DNA of 64,000 bases from Ahrensia sp. R2A130. Its GTDB lineage: Bacteria > Pseudomonadota > Alphaproteobacteria > Rhizobiales > Rhizobiaceae. The translations under genes were made by a program, and so were the position numbers. Location of the stretch: positions 216,837 to 280,836 of the forward strand of contig NZ_AEEB01000005.1 in assembly GCF_000179775.1 (NCBI RefSeq). The letters run 5' to 3'. The notes beneath the pieces were generated by a model, which worked only from the letters and a program-made list of their open reading frames with translations, ran no database searches and was not told the DNA's origin. Positions 19,916-28,918 of this stretch are shown one piece after another (position 1 is the stretch's first letter; each line of letters starts with the position of its first letter).

Positions 19916-19969
19916 TTACGGGCGGACCTTCACATCAACACAGGGTATGATGCGGGTTTTCAGTGTCAC
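19916..19969 (-). pseudogene. Relic of a second hisF start (18-codon stub)
   Basis: Reading leftward from GTG 19969 the codons give [17 protein letters not shown] and a stop. Residues 2-13 match the start of the intact hisF ([16 protein letters not shown]), with mostly synonymous differences (ATA/ATC, TGT/TGC, GAT/GAC, GTG/GTA). The GTG lies one base after the stop of the DUF6194 gene, just where a coupled hisF start would be expected. It breaks off after DVK, and the intact gene starts 54 bases later. Confidence 0.75.
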
Positions 19970-19970
19970 T

Positions 19971-20429
19971 TTAAGCTGCGCCGTCCAACCGTTTCATCAC
20001 CGTGTCCATCGCTCTTGCGTGGGCGCTTTCCAGCAGCGGCTTGCATTTGTGGAATGTCGTGCGCGACGGGTTGAGAACGCACATCCAGCCCATCCAGCCA
20101 TAAACAGGGTGGGGCATGATCGTGTCGAGCGTGGCAAAATTCCATGGGCCTTCGATGATTTCGCCTTTGGCTGGGCGCGCTGGTACGTCGCCGAACATGG
20201 CTTCGAAAGCATCTGCGCCCGGACCGAAATCGATGCGGAACACACCTTCACGGTCGAGGCCGGAGGCGCGGTCTTCGTCGCTGTTCTTTTCCATGACGGA
20301 GGCAAAATACGTATCCGACGGCATCTCGCTATCGGGATTGACGAAATAGCTCGTCTCGCTTTTTTCGGATTTCGGTATGACATGGGCGAAATGTTCGCTC
20401 AGCCATTCGGCAATTTGTTCGGGTGTCAT
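19971..20429 (-). CDS. DUF6194 family protein of unknown function
   Basis: A 152-residue soluble protein. The core [14 protein letters not shown]...FEAMFG (about residues 58-80) and [25 protein letters not shown] (about 103-127), then [11 protein letters not shown], match the DUF6194 pattern known from actinobacteria and proteobacteria. No catalytic function is established. It overlaps hisA by four bases (ATGA), so it is translated with the histidine genes, although it is not a recognised step of the pathway. It is probably an acquired passenger; a metabolite-binding role is only a guess. Confidence 0.75.
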   Translation of the reverse strand: MTPEQIAEWLSEHFAHVIPKSEKSETSYFVNPDSEMPSDTYFASVMEKNSDEDRASGLDREGVFRIDFGPGADAFEAMFGDVPARPAKGEIIEGPWNFATLDTIMPHPVYGWMGWMCVLNPSRTTFHKCKPLLESAHARAMDTVMKRLDGAA

Positions 20430-21163
20430 GCGGTCGTCTCCAAAATGGCCAGCGCCTCGGCGGGGTCGATACGCCCGTCGTAAAGTGCGCGGCCTGTAAT
20501 TGCGCCGTTCAGCTTTGCAGCGTCAGGCTTGGTCATGCGGCGAATGTCGTCCAGCGAGGCAAGGCCACCGGATGCGATAACGGGAATGCTTGTCGCTTCC
20601 GCCAGCGCAATCGTGCTGTCCCAGTTGATACCGGCCAACACTCCGTCGCGGTCGATGTCTGTATATATGATTGCAGCCGCTCCTGCATCCTCGAATCGTG
20701 CAGCCATATCGAACACGGTGAGGTCGGATGTTTCCGCCCAACCTTCCACCGCCACGCGCCCGCCCTTGGCGTCGATACCGACTGCTACCTTGCCCGGAAA
20801 TTTCCGGCAAGCTTCGCGCACCAGATCAGGATCGCGCACGGCGATGGTGCCGAGAATGACGCGGGAGATACCGCGGTCGAGCCAGCTTTCGATATGCGCC
20901 AGCGTGCGGATACCACCGCCCAGTTGCACCGGATTTTTCGTAGCCGCGATGATGGCATCCACCGCTGCGCCATTCACTGCTTCTCCGGCGAACGCGCCAT
21001 CAAGGTCAACAACGTGCAGCCACTTGAACCCTTGGTCCTCAAAAGCCTTCGCCTGCGCACCGGGGTCGGTGTTGTAAACGGTGGCCTGCGCCATGTCGCC
21101 GAGCTTCAGCCGAACGCATTCGCCGCCTTTAAGATCGATAGCGGGATAGAGGATCATCGACAT
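20426..21163 (-). CDS. hisA: ProFAR isomerase (step 4 of histidine biosynthesis)
   Basis: A 245-residue TIM barrel isomerising ProFAR to PRFAR. The catalytic Asp10 is in [15 protein letters not shown], and the second half has [12 protein letters not shown] and [16 protein letters not shown] 21163 ([10 protein letters not shown]) starts one base after the hisH stop; ATG 21157 two codons on is equally possible. The downstream neighbour overlapping its stop is the DUF6194 gene. Confidence 0.95.
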   Translation of the reverse strand: MSMILYPAIDLKGGECVRLKLGDMAQATVYNTDPGAQAKAFEDQGFKWLHVVDLDGAFAGEAVNGAAVDAIIAATKNPVQLGGGIRTLAHIESWLDRGISRVILGTIAVRDPDLVREACRKFPGKVAVGIDAKGGRVAVEGWAETSDLTVFDMAARFEDAGAAAIIYTDIDRDGVLAGINWDSTIALAEATSIPVIASGGLASLDDIRRMTKPDAAKLNGAITGRALYDGRIDPAEALAILETTA

Positions 21164-21164
21164 A

Positions 21165-21806
21165 TTAGGGTGCCCACGCGAGAAAATTGGCGATAAGAGC
21201 AAGACCAAGCGTCTGGCTTTTTTCAGGGTGGAACTGCGTACCGGCCATGTTGTCCTTGGCGATTAAGGCTGGCCATTCGCCGCCGTGGTTCGTTGTGGCG
21301 ATGATCGTGTCATCGTCGCCATCCACGAGTGCGTAGGAATGCACGAAATAGGCGTGAAGGTCCGGCGCGATACCGTTTAGCAGCGCGTGGTCGCGGTGGC
21401 GGTTCAGCTCGTTCCAGCCGATCTGCGGAATTTTAAGTGACGGGTCGGAAGGCTCCATCAGCGCGATGTCACCCTTGATCCAACCGAGACCGGGGGTGAT
21501 GCTTTTCTCCAGCCCACGTTCTGCCATCAACTGCATGCCGACGCAGATACCGAGAAACGGAACGCCACCATCGCGCACCCGTTCTTGCAAAACGTCCACC
21601 ATGCCCGGCACAGCATCAAGGCCCGCGCGACAATCGGCATAGGCACCCACTCCAGGCAGCACGATGCGGTCCGCACGGCGCACGGTGTCGGCGTCTGCGG
21701 TGAGCACGATAGCCTCGTCGGTTCCGCCTTCGCGGGCAGCGCGTTCAAAGGCCTTCGTGGCAGAGCGCAAATTGCCCGAACCGTAATCAATGATTGCGGT
21801 GGTCAT
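21165..21806 (-). CDS. hisH: Imidazole glycerol phosphate synthase, glutamine amidotransferase subunit
   Basis: A 213-residue class I amidotransferase supplying ammonia to HisF. The nucleophile Cys88 sits in [13 protein letters not shown], and the His/Glu pair in [10 protein letters not shown] near the C-terminus. It overlaps the end of the upstream DUF2628 gene by four bases and is followed by hisA. Confidence 0.96.
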   Translation of the reverse strand: MTTAIIDYGSGNLRSATKAFERAAREGGTDEAIVLTADADTVRRADRIVLPGVGAYADCRAGLDAVPGMVDVLQERVRDGGVPFLGICVGMQLMAERGLEKSITPGLGWIKGDIALMEPSDPSLKIPQIGWNELNRHRDHALLNGIAPDLHAYFVHSYALVDGDDDTIIATTNHGGEWPALIAKDNMAGTQFHPEKSQTLGLALIANFLAWAP

Positions 21807-22213
21807 GCTGTCACCGCCCGCCCGTAGATCGATTGCGTGGCTATGTTGGTCATGCGTCCGAAATGGCGGGCGAGAGCTTCTTCAGGATCATGGCCTTCTG
21901 CCACACCGGCAAAAGCCCAACCATCACGCTCCAGTGCATTGCGGCGCAGTTGATGGCCTTCGAGCAGAAGGTACAGCCCTGGCAATCCGCCTAGCAAAAA
22001 TGCGGCGGGCGCAGCAGGTGTTGTCATGAGTGCAAAGCCGGTTACCGCCACGAGCAGATAGACAACCAACGGCCACCACAGCTTGTGAAACGCCAGCCAG
22101 AATGGCGGCGCGATCAATGCCCACGGCGCTTTGGTCTCGGGAATGGCAACAGCCTCCCAAACTTCGCCACCCCCGGAATCAGAAGAAGGCGGAATGTGGA
22201 TCGTGTGGATCAT
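21803..22213 (-). CDS. DUF2628 small membrane protein
   Basis: A 136-residue protein with two or three hydrophobic helices: [21 protein letters not shown] (about 35-55), [20 protein letters not shown] and [19 protein letters not shown]. The [10 protein letters not shown] segment and the C-terminal [20 protein letters not shown] region are typical of DUF2628 proteins, which sit between hisB and hisH in many Hyphomicrobiales. Function is unknown. It overlaps hisH by 4 bases and follows hisB by 6. Confidence 0.8.
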   Translation of the reverse strand: MIHTIHIPPSSDSGGGEVWEAVAIPETKAPWALIAPPFWLAFHKLWWPLVVYLLVAVTGFALMTTPAAPAAFLLGGLPGLYLLLEGHQLRRNALERDGWAFAGVAEGHDPEEALARHFGRMTNIATQSIYGRAVTA

Positions 22214-22219
22214 GGTGCC

Positions 22220-22816
22220 TTACGCGGTCAGCGTGCCTTTGGTGGAAGGCAGCGCGCCATCCAGCCGTGGGTCGGTTTCCAACGCCACGCGCAGCACACG
22301 AGCGACGGCCTTGAAGCAGGTCTCCGCGATGTGGTGCGAATTCGCGCCGCGCAGATTATCGACATGCAGCGTCAGCCGCGCGTTTTGCGCCAGTGCCTGA
22401 AAGAATTCGCGCACCAGCTCGGTATCGAATGTGCCGATTTGTTGCGCCGTAAAATCTACATCGAACACCAGGAACGGACGACCGGACACATCGACAGCTG
22501 CGCGCGTGAGCGCTTCGTCCATCGCCAGATCGAGCGAGGCGTAACGGCGAATGCCTGCGCGGTCGCCCAGCGCTTTGTCGATGGCTTGACCAAGCGCGAT
22601 GCCGCAATCTTCCACCGTGTGGTGATCGTCGATGTGCAAATCGCCCTGCGCCTCCAGCGAAATATCAATCAACGAATGGCGCGCCAGTTGGTCCACCATG
22701 TGATCGAAAAAGCCCACGCCAGTGGCCGAACGGCAAGCACCGGTACCGTCCAGATCGACGGATGCCATGATCTTGGTCTCGTTCGTTTTGCGCTCGATAG
22801 AAGCTGTGCGGGCCAT
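22220..22816 (-). CDS. hisB: Imidazoleglycerol-phosphate dehydratase
   Basis: A 198-residue Mn-dependent dehydratase (step 7 of histidine biosynthesis), the monofunctional type without a phosphatase domain. Metal-binding motifs are [16 protein letters not shown] and [16 protein letters not shown] in the first repeat and the matching pair [16 protein letters not shown] in the second. It is the promoter-proximal his gene here and diverges from hslV; the 125-base gap (22817-22941) must hold both promoters. Confidence 0.96.
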   Translation of the reverse strand: MARTASIERKTNETKIMASVDLDGTGACRSATGVGFFDHMVDQLARHSLIDISLEAQGDLHIDDHHTVEDCGIALGQAIDKALGDRAGIRRYASLDLAMDEALTRAAVDVSGRPFLVFDVDFTAQQIGTFDTELVREFFQALAQNARLTLHVDNLRGANSHHIAETCFKAVARVLRVALETDPRLDGALPSTKGTLTA

Positions 22817-22941
22817 GGTTTATGCCGAAGTTTCTTGCGGGATTGCGCCGTTACTACCAAGGCCACCATTTTCGCGCAATTGCATTCGCCTTTTGCGCGC
22901 TTACATGGTGAAGCAATGAAGAGACGAACGGAGAATTTCCC

Positions 22942-23508
22942 GTGGCACACGAAAACGAAAGCTGGCTGCCGAAGGTGCACGCCACCACCATCATCATGGT
23001 GCGAAAGGGCGGGCAGGTCGTGCTCGCCGGTGACGGTCAGGCCTCCATGGGGCAGACCGTGATGAAATCAAACTCCAAAAAAGTCCGCCGTATCGGCAAA
23101 GACGGTAAAGTCATCGCTGGTTTTGCCGGATCGACAGCAGACGCCTTCACCCTGTTGGAGCGACTGGAAGGTAAGCTGGAACAATATCCCGGCCAGCTCA
23201 TGCGCGCTTCCGTTGAATTGGCGAAAGACTGGCGCACCGACCGCTACCTGCGAAAACTCGAAGCCATGATGTTGGTGGCCGATAAAGAAGTCTCGCTCTG
23301 CCTTACCGGTGTGGGTGATGTATTCGAACCGGAACATGGCGTCATGGCTATCGGCTCCGGCGGCAATTACGCGCTGGCCGCCGCCCGCGCACTTTACGAC
23401 ACGGATGCCGACGCCGAGACCATCGCCCGCAAGGCCATGACCATCGCTGCCGACATCTGCGTTTACACGAACCACAATCTCGTCGTCGAAACGATGGACG
23501 AGAAATAA
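22942..23508 (+). CDS. hslV: ATP-dependent protease subunit HslV
   Basis: A 188-residue N-terminal-nucleophile protease, the peptidase of the HslUV complex. The mature protein should start at Thr15 in [22 protein letters not shown], so residues 1-14 would be a cleaved propeptide, as in other alphaproteobacteria. The start is a GTG. A membrane-protein gene follows after only 4 bases, and hslU comes 1.3 kb downstream, so the usual close hslV-hslU coupling is interrupted. Confidence 0.96.
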   Translation: MAHENESWLPKVHATTIIMVRKGGQVVLAGDGQASMGQTVMKSNSKKVRRIGKDGKVIAGFAGSTADAFTLLERLEGKLEQYPGQLMRASVELAKDWRTDRYLRKLEAMMLVADKEVSLCLTGVGDVFEPEHGVMAIGSGGNYALAAARALYDTDADAETIARKAMTIAADICVYTNHNLVVETMDEK

Positions 23509-23512
23509 GACC

Positions 23513-24727
23513 GTGAGCGGTGAAGATATCAAGAACGAGATTACCCTCACCGCCACGCAATTGGGCGAGGCGGCACGGCGCGGGTTGATCGAACCAGCTC
23601 AATGCGATGCGCTGGTTCAATTCGCCGTTGAACCCGTTCCTATCGCTGAACCGCTTGCTCTTGAAACCACCGATAGCGAAGAACCCTTCCGCCTCGTTGG
23701 CGGTGGGAACGATGTCTTCGTCGCGCTCGGTATCTTGCTTCTTATGGCAGGTGTCTGGCCCGCCATTTCAAGCTGGATGCCGGACCTCGTAACCTCCTGC
23801 GCGGTGATGGCAGTCTTTCTCTGGGGGCTGGCAGAAATTGTCACACGTCAACGCCGCATGAAACTCTCCAGCCTCGTTATCGCCATTGCGTTCACCACTG
23901 CTGTCATCACCGGATTGGTGTCGTGGATCGCCACAAACGTAGATTTCATCGAAGCGCAAAATCCGCTTCAGGCGCTTGATCTGCGGGACCAGATCCGTGG
24001 CGTTGCCCTCATGGGTATTGGCGCAACCGCATTTGCCGCGCTCGCGTGGTTTGCCCGCTTCCGCGTCCCCATCATGACCGCCGTTCTGGTCGTTACCGCG
24101 CTGGCATTCGTCGCCACCGGCATCGCCAATGGCGTCGTTGATGGCATCCTGTCGTGGCGCACGCCTGTGGCGAATGAGGCCGACGCCGTTGCACTGGGCA
24201 AAAGCCTGCTCTGGGTTCCTCTCGTCATGGGGCTCGTGGTCTTTGCCATCGGCGTGTTTCTCGATCTGAAGGACCGCCACCGCGACACGCTGTTGTCCGA
24301 CTGCGCGTTTTGGATGCACGTTATTTCCGCGCCGCTCATCGTTCATCCGTTATTTGTGCTGGCAACCGGCACCATGCCGTTTTTCGCCAACATCATGCCG
24401 GTAGAATCCAGCGGCGGGGATACATCAGCGACCATTACATTGCTGATCCTTGTGGCCGTCTTTTTCTACACCGCGCTGGCTATTGACCGCCGCTCATTGC
24501 TGGTCCCGGCGCTGGGTTATTTCGCCACCGTAGGCGTCGTCTCGCTGGTGCAGGCGACTGCCAGCACGACCGGCGTTCCCACCTTCGCAGTGGTGCTGGC
24601 GCTAGTCGGCATCCTAGTCATCACCTTCGGTGCGGGCTGGCAAAAAATTCGCGCTGCCACCATAGCAACCACCTTGCCGAAAGCCATCCTCAACCGCCTC
24701 CCGCCCATCGGAACAAAGGTCGCATAA
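23513..24727 (+). CDS. Multi-pass membrane protein of unknown function, between hslV and hslU
   Basis: A 404-residue protein with a soluble N-terminus (about 60 residues, with AARRGLIEPAQCDALVQF) followed by roughly ten hydrophobic helices and a short basic C-terminus. The layout of a short helix-rich head, then GLL-type membrane spans, is like DUF2157-type proteins, but I cannot confirm the family. It starts (GTG) 4 bases after hslV, implying co-translation, with 80 bases before hslU. No catalytic motif is visible. Confidence 0.7.
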   Translation: MSGEDIKNEITLTATQLGEAARRGLIEPAQCDALVQFAVEPVPIAEPLALETTDSEEPFRLVGGGNDVFVALGILLLMAGVWPAISSWMPDLVTSCAVMAVFLWGLAEIVTRQRRMKLSSLVIAIAFTTAVITGLVSWIATNVDFIEAQNPLQALDLRDQIRGVALMGIGATAFAALAWFARFRVPIMTAVLVVTALAFVATGIANGVVDGILSWRTPVANEADAVALGKSLLWVPLVMGLVVFAIGVFLDLKDRHRDTLLSDCAFWMHVISAPLIVHPLFVLATGTMPFFANIMPVESSGGDTSATITLLILVAVFFYTALAIDRRSLLVPALGYFATVGVVSLVQATASTTGVPTFAVVLALVGILVITFGAGWQKIRAATIATTLPKAILNRLPPIGTKVA

Positions 24728-24807
24728 CGCCGGCTGTCGCAATCGCAATTCATCGCCCTATGTAAAGCCAAAGCTGGCTGTAGTGCCGCAAGACTGACAG
24801 GACTTTC

Positions 24808-26112
24808 ATGACCACATTTTCTCCCCGCGAAATCGTTTCCGAACTCGACCGTTTCATCATCGGCCAGAACGATGCCAAGCGTGCCGTGGCCGTTGCCATG
24901 CGCAACCGCTGGCGCCGTCAGCAGTTGGAATCGCCCATGCGCGAAGAGGTGATGCCGAAGAACATTTTGATGATCGGTCCCACCGGCGTCGGCAAAACGG
25001 AAATCTCCCGCCGCCTGGCAAAACTCGCTGGCGCGCCCTTCATCAAGATCGAAGCGACCAAGTTCACCGAGGTCGGCTATGTCGGCCGCGATGTGGAATC
25101 GATCATCCGTGACCTCGTGGAAATTGGCATCGGTTTGGTCCGCGAAAAGAAGCGTGAGCAAGTGAAGGCCAAGGCTCACATAGCCGCAGAAGACCGCGTG
25201 CTCGACGCGCTGGTTGGTTCCACCGCCAGCCCATCCACCCGCGCTTCCTTCATGAAGAAGCTGCGAGAGGGCGAGTTGGATGAGAAGGAAATCGAAGTCG
25301 AAGTGGCCGACACCGGCGCACCCGGCGGCTTCGAAATTCCCGGCATGCCCCCCGGCCAAGGCGGCATGATCGACCTCGGCGAGATCATGTCCAAGATGGG
25401 CGGTAAGAAAACCAAGAAGCGCAAGACCACGGTGAAGGAAAGCTACGAACTTCTCATCGCCGAAGAAAGCGACAAGCTTCTGGATGACGAACAAGTCGTC
25501 GCCGAAGCGCTGGAATCCGTGCAGAACGACGCCATCGTTTTCCTCGACGAGATCGACAAGATCGCCGTGTCGGAAAACGTGCGCGGCGGTTCCGTTTCCC
25601 GCGAAGGCGTGCAGCGCGATTTGCTGCCGCTGGTGGAAGGCACCACAGTCGCCACGAAATATGGGCCCGTAAAAACCGACCACATTCTCTTTGTGGCGTC
25701 CGGCGCATTCCATGTTGCCAAACCCTCCGATCTGCTGCCCGAATTGCAGGGCCGTTTGCCCATCCGCGTGGAACTGCGCGCGCTGACGAAAGACGATTTC
25801 GTGCGCATTCTTACCGAGACGGAAGCTAGCCTGATCAAGCAGTATATCGCGCTTCTCGGCACCGAGGATATGACGGTGGAATTCACCGAAGATGCCATCG
25901 ACGCGCTGGCCGATATTGCGGTGGAACTGAACTCCTCCGTCGAAAACATCGGCGCCCGTCGTTTGCAAACGGTGATGGAGAAGGTCCTCGATGAGGTCTC
26001 CTTCGAAGCACCCGACAGATCCGGCGACACGGTGACCGTGGACGCTGAATTTGTGCGCAAAAATGTCGGCGAACTCGCCGCCGACACCGATCTGTCGCGC
26101 TACATTTTATAG
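24808..26112 (+). CDS. hslU: ATP-dependent protease ATPase subunit HslU
   Basis: A 434-residue AAA+ unfoldase that feeds substrates to HslV. Walker A GPTGVGKT is at residues 57-64; Walker [12 protein letters not shown] and the sensor/arginine-finger region [14 protein letters not shown] follow. The intermediate (I) domain is between them, with the acidic stretch [13 protein letters not shown]. The C-terminus ends DLSRYIL, the tail that docks into HslV. Its stop is 3 bases from the stop of the convergent aldo/keto reductase gene. Confidence 0.97.
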   Translation: MTTFSPREIVSELDRFIIGQNDAKRAVAVAMRNRWRRQQLESPMREEVMPKNILMIGPTGVGKTEISRRLAKLAGAPFIKIEATKFTEVGYVGRDVESIIRDLVEIGIGLVREKKREQVKAKAHIAAEDRVLDALVGSTASPSTRASFMKKLREGELDEKEIEVEVADTGAPGGFEIPGMPPGQGGMIDLGEIMSKMGGKKTKKRKTTVKESYELLIAEESDKLLDDEQVVAEALESVQNDAIVFLDEIDKIAVSENVRGGSVSREGVQRDLLPLVEGTTVATKYGPVKTDHILFVASGAFHVAKPSDLLPELQGRLPIRVELRALTKDDFVRILTETEASLIKQYIALLGTEDMTVEFTEDAIDALADIAVELNSSVENIGARRLQTVMEKVLDEVSFEAPDRSGDTVTVDAEFVRKNVGELAADTDLSRYIL

Positions 26113-26115
26113 GCG

Positions 26116-27123
26116 CTATTTTGGGCCGGGTTCGCCTTCAGGCGGCCGGTCCAGAATGGTTTCGATCTCAGTCATGACGCTGTTCGGCAGCGGGCCGAAC
26201 TCAAGCGCTCCGGCATTTTCACTCGCTTGTTCTGGCGTGCGGGCACCGGGCACGGGCACAATGTTCGGCCCCTTTGCGAGCAACCAGCACAGCGCACCCT
26301 GGGTGATGGTCCGACCATCGCTCATCAGCAATTCGCGCACAGCTTCTAGCTGCGCCATGAACTTTTCCGACGGCACGCCTTTGTCGAAATAGCCCTGCCA
26401 ATTGGCGTCCTGTGTCCGAACATCTTTCCCGCCGATACGCTGGCCTGCACTGAACTTTCCTGTCAGCAAACCCATCGCCAGCGGCGAGCGGATCATCTGA
26501 ATGAGGTCTCCAGTCGCCGCGCTTTCGTTGATGCTTGGCACATCGAGAAACACGTTCATCGCGTGTTGAATGGCGACAAAATTCTGCCGTCCCGCCATAG
26601 CGTCGACACTGTCGGGAAAATCCGTGCTCCAGCCATATTTGGCGATCAATCCGCGTTCGACCAACCCCTCAAGGGTGTCGAACACGCGGTTTGCTTTGGC
26701 ATTATCCAGCACGTTGATATGCAGCAGCATGAGATCAATCGTATCGCGCTGCAGGCGCTTGCGGCTTGCTTCGATTGAAGACGTGATGTGATCGGCATCC
26801 AGTTTTGCAGTTAGAAGAATCCGGTTTTGGCTATCCAGCTCATGCCCGAACTTGGACACGATGAAAGCCTCCTTGCGGTTACCCAACACGTCGCCCAGCA
26901 GCGTTTCGGAATGACCGGTGCCATAGGCTTGCGCGGTGTCGAACACACGGACACCTGCATCCCATGATGCTTCGATGGTGGCTTTGGACTCCGCGTCATC
27001 CGTTTCGCCCCAACCTGCTGGTGAGCCATTCATAGAAAACGGCCCACCGATGGCCCAACAGCCCATTCCAATTCGGGGTACTTCATGTCCGGCGATGTGG
27101 GTGGTTTCTGGTGAATTGGTCAT
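26116..27123 (-). CDS. Aldo/keto reductase
   Basis: A 335-residue NAD(P)H-dependent TIM-barrel oxidoreductase. Seen: the catalytic Asp/Tyr region VRVFDTAQAYGTGHSE, the Lys in FIVSKFGHE, and the C-terminal cofactor region NIVPVPGARTPEQASENAGAL. Substrate is not predictable. It diverges from a LysR-type regulator gene with a 90-base gap, the usual picture of a regulator and its target. Confidence 0.88.
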   Translation of the reverse strand: MTNSPETTHIAGHEVPRIGMGCWAIGGPFSMNGSPAGWGETDDAESKATIEASWDAGVRVFDTAQAYGTGHSETLLGDVLGNRKEAFIVSKFGHELDSQNRILLTAKLDADHITSSIEASRKRLQRDTIDLMLLHINVLDNAKANRVFDTLEGLVERGLIAKYGWSTDFPDSVDAMAGRQNFVAIQHAMNVFLDVPSINESAATGDLIQMIRSPLAMGLLTGKFSAGQRIGGKDVRTQDANWQGYFDKGVPSEKFMAQLEAVRELLMSDGRTITQGALCWLLAKGPNIVPVPGARTPEQASENAGALEFGPLPNSVMTEIETILDRPPEGEPGPK

Positions 27124-27213
27124 GTCGGGCCTCTCTATCTGTAAGGCGCAGTAGGTTCCGCGCTTGCCAAAATCCTAACCGCAGGCGACCTTGCACGGAA
27201 CGACACGAAACGA

Positions 27214-28080
27214 ATGGATCGTTTCATGAATGAAAAGATAGGTGAATTTACCATCCCACCAAACTGGGATGACTTCGCAGCTTTCCTCTCGATCTGCGAA
27301 GCTGGCGGTTTGTCCGCTGCCGCCCGCGCTACGGGCTCCAGTCCCGCTACATTGGGGCGTCGTATGCGGGCGTTGGAGCGATCATTGGGGCGCGAGCTCT
27401 TCATTCGCCGCACCCATGGTTATGATCTTACCGATGACGGCCAAAAACTGCGTCGCGATCTTCAGCCGGTGGCCGACAGGCTCACCCAGCTTACCACCAG
27501 CCCGGCACAGCGGGGATTGCCCTTGGTCAAAATCGGCGCAGGCACCTGGACCATGTGGGCGTTGTCGGTTTCGATCCGTCACCTCACTGGCGATCCGCCG
27601 GACGTTCTGTTGCGCCTTGAAGCGGGCGAAGCCGTTCGCTCCATCGCGCGTCGCGAGATCACTATCGGCATTCGCAATGCCCGGCCCACGGAGGTCGGTG
27701 TTGCGGGTCGTAAACTGCGGCAGGTGGAGTTTGCCGCTTACGCCAAAAACAACGCCCCTGAACGCTGGATCAAAGTTGCAGCCGAGACACCATCGGCCCT
27801 TTATGTTGGTAAACGGTCCGGTTCCGAAATCGCCTGCGAAGTCTCCAACCCGCGCCTTGCGCTGGACCTTGCTTTGGCAGGTGTCGGCCAAGCGGTTCTG
27901 CCGACATTTGTAGGCGATGCACATAAGTCGCTGCAGCGGCGTGATGAACCAATTGCGGAGCTGACCCATGCCAGCTGGCTCGTCACCCATGATGATGACC
28001 GCAGATTGCCGGAGGTTCGCCGCGTGCTGGACCGGATTGCGTCACTCGACGCTTCACGCGACCGCACCACGCTGGCATAG
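27214..28080 (+). CDS. LysR-family transcriptional regulator
   Basis: A 288-residue regulator. The winged-helix DNA-binding domain (about residues 18-77) contains FAAFLSICEAGGLSAAARATGSSPATLGRRMRALE, cut here for clarity as the HTH near 27-55, with RRTHGYDLTDDGQ as the wing. The effector-binding half is short and lacks an obvious complete two-lobe core, so it may be a reduced LTTR. It is divergent from the aldo/keto reductase gene and probably regulates it. An alternative ATG lies four codons downstream. Confidence 0.82.
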   Translation: MDRFMNEKIGEFTIPPNWDDFAAFLSICEAGGLSAAARATGSSPATLGRRMRALERSLGRELFIRRTHGYDLTDDGQKLRRDLQPVADRLTQLTTSPAQRGLPLVKIGAGTWTMWALSVSIRHLTGDPPDVLLRLEAGEAVRSIARREITIGIRNARPTEVGVAGRKLRQVEFAAYAKNNAPERWIKVAAETPSALYVGKRSGSEIACEVSNPRLALDLALAGVGQAVLPTFVGDAHKSLQRRDEPIAELTHASWLVTHDDDRRLPEVRRVLDRIASLDASRDRTTLA

Positions 28081-28143
28081 TCATCTCAGGGGCCGCGTTC
28101 ACTCCCGAAGTTGGGCTGTTAGTGAAGAAGGGGAGACTTGCAA

Positions 28144-28911
28144 ATGCTGGAAGCTTTTGGCTCCGCCGCGTGGAATTTTCTGTCGGGTAACGCCACCCCC
28201 ACCGCCTATCTCGTCCATGCCGGTATGCTTTGCTATGCGGGCGGTTTGCTGCTCACAAACCAAGTGTGGTTGCGGTTGTTGCTGCTCGCAGGCGCGGCTT
28301 TCGATCTCGCCTATTTCACCTTCCATCCGGAAACTCCGTTATGGGATGCGATCTTCGCCTCCAGCGTTATCGGCACCGCCAACATCATAGGCCTTGTGTC
28401 CATCGCCATGGATAGATTGCCGTTCTTTCTGCGCGAAAACCGCGATGTGCTCGATGCGCTAGATGAAATCTCACCCGGCATGATCCAGCCCGGCGAGGTG
28501 CGCCGCCTTATGAAAGGGTTGGAAATCGAAGAAGCCGAGCAAGAGGTGATGGTCACTCGCTTTGGTAAAATTCCAGACTCTTTCTTCCTCCTGCTAGATG
28601 GTCGCGCCACGGTGGGCGGACCAGACAGTGACATCGTGGCTACCGGCCCCTGCTTTATCGCGGAGATCGCTTTCATCACCGAGGGTGTGGCGTCCGCTGA
28701 TGTGATGATCCAACCCGGCACGCGCTACGTGCGCTGGCCACGCGTTACGATCACCCGCCGTATGGTCAAGCATGCCTCTCTCGACCGTGCGTTACGCGCG
28801 CTCATCTCTTACGATCTGGCCGCGAAGCTTGCTGGCACTGTGCCGAAGCTTGCAGGTCAACAATCTCCTGACACCACCGGCTCTTTCCCCGGCGACAACC
28901 CCTTGGCATAG
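28144..28911 (+). CDS. Popeye-like membrane protein with cyclic-nucleotide-binding fold
   Basis: A 255-residue protein. Three hydrophobic helices occupy roughly residues 18-95 (AYLVHAGMLCYAGGLLL, LLLLAGAAFDLAYF, IFASSVIGTANIIGLVSI). A soluble domain (about 110-225) resembles the cNMP-binding jelly roll of Popeye-domain proteins: KIPDSFFLLLDGRATV, GPCFIAEIAFITEGVASADV, TRYVRWPR. ATG 28144 has GGGGAG 8 bases upstream; an upstream TTG is rejected. Gene 28919 follows after 7 bases. Ligand binding is inferred from the fold, not shown. Confidence 0.75.
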   Translation: MLEAFGSAAWNFLSGNATPTAYLVHAGMLCYAGGLLLTNQVWLRLLLLAGAAFDLAYFTFHPETPLWDAIFASSVIGTANIIGLVSIAMDRLPFFLRENRDVLDALDEISPGMIQPGEVRRLMKGLEIEEAEQEVMVTRFGKIPDSFFLLLDGRATVGGPDSDIVATGPCFIAEIAFITEGVASADVMIQPGTRYVRWPRVTITRRMVKHASLDRALRALISYDLAAKLAGTVPKLAGQQSPDTTGSFPGDNPLA

Positions 28912-28918
28912 TCTTCTC

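Noticed and set aside
22817..22941. RpoH (heat-shock) promoter upstream of hslV
   Set aside because: A CTTG element is present, but no acceptable -10 at proper spacing could be seen, so no promoter is called.
24517..25968. 483-codon open frame antisense to hslU
   Set aside because: His/Asp/Gly-rich translation typical of the complement of a GC-rich gene; hslU is certain on the other strand.
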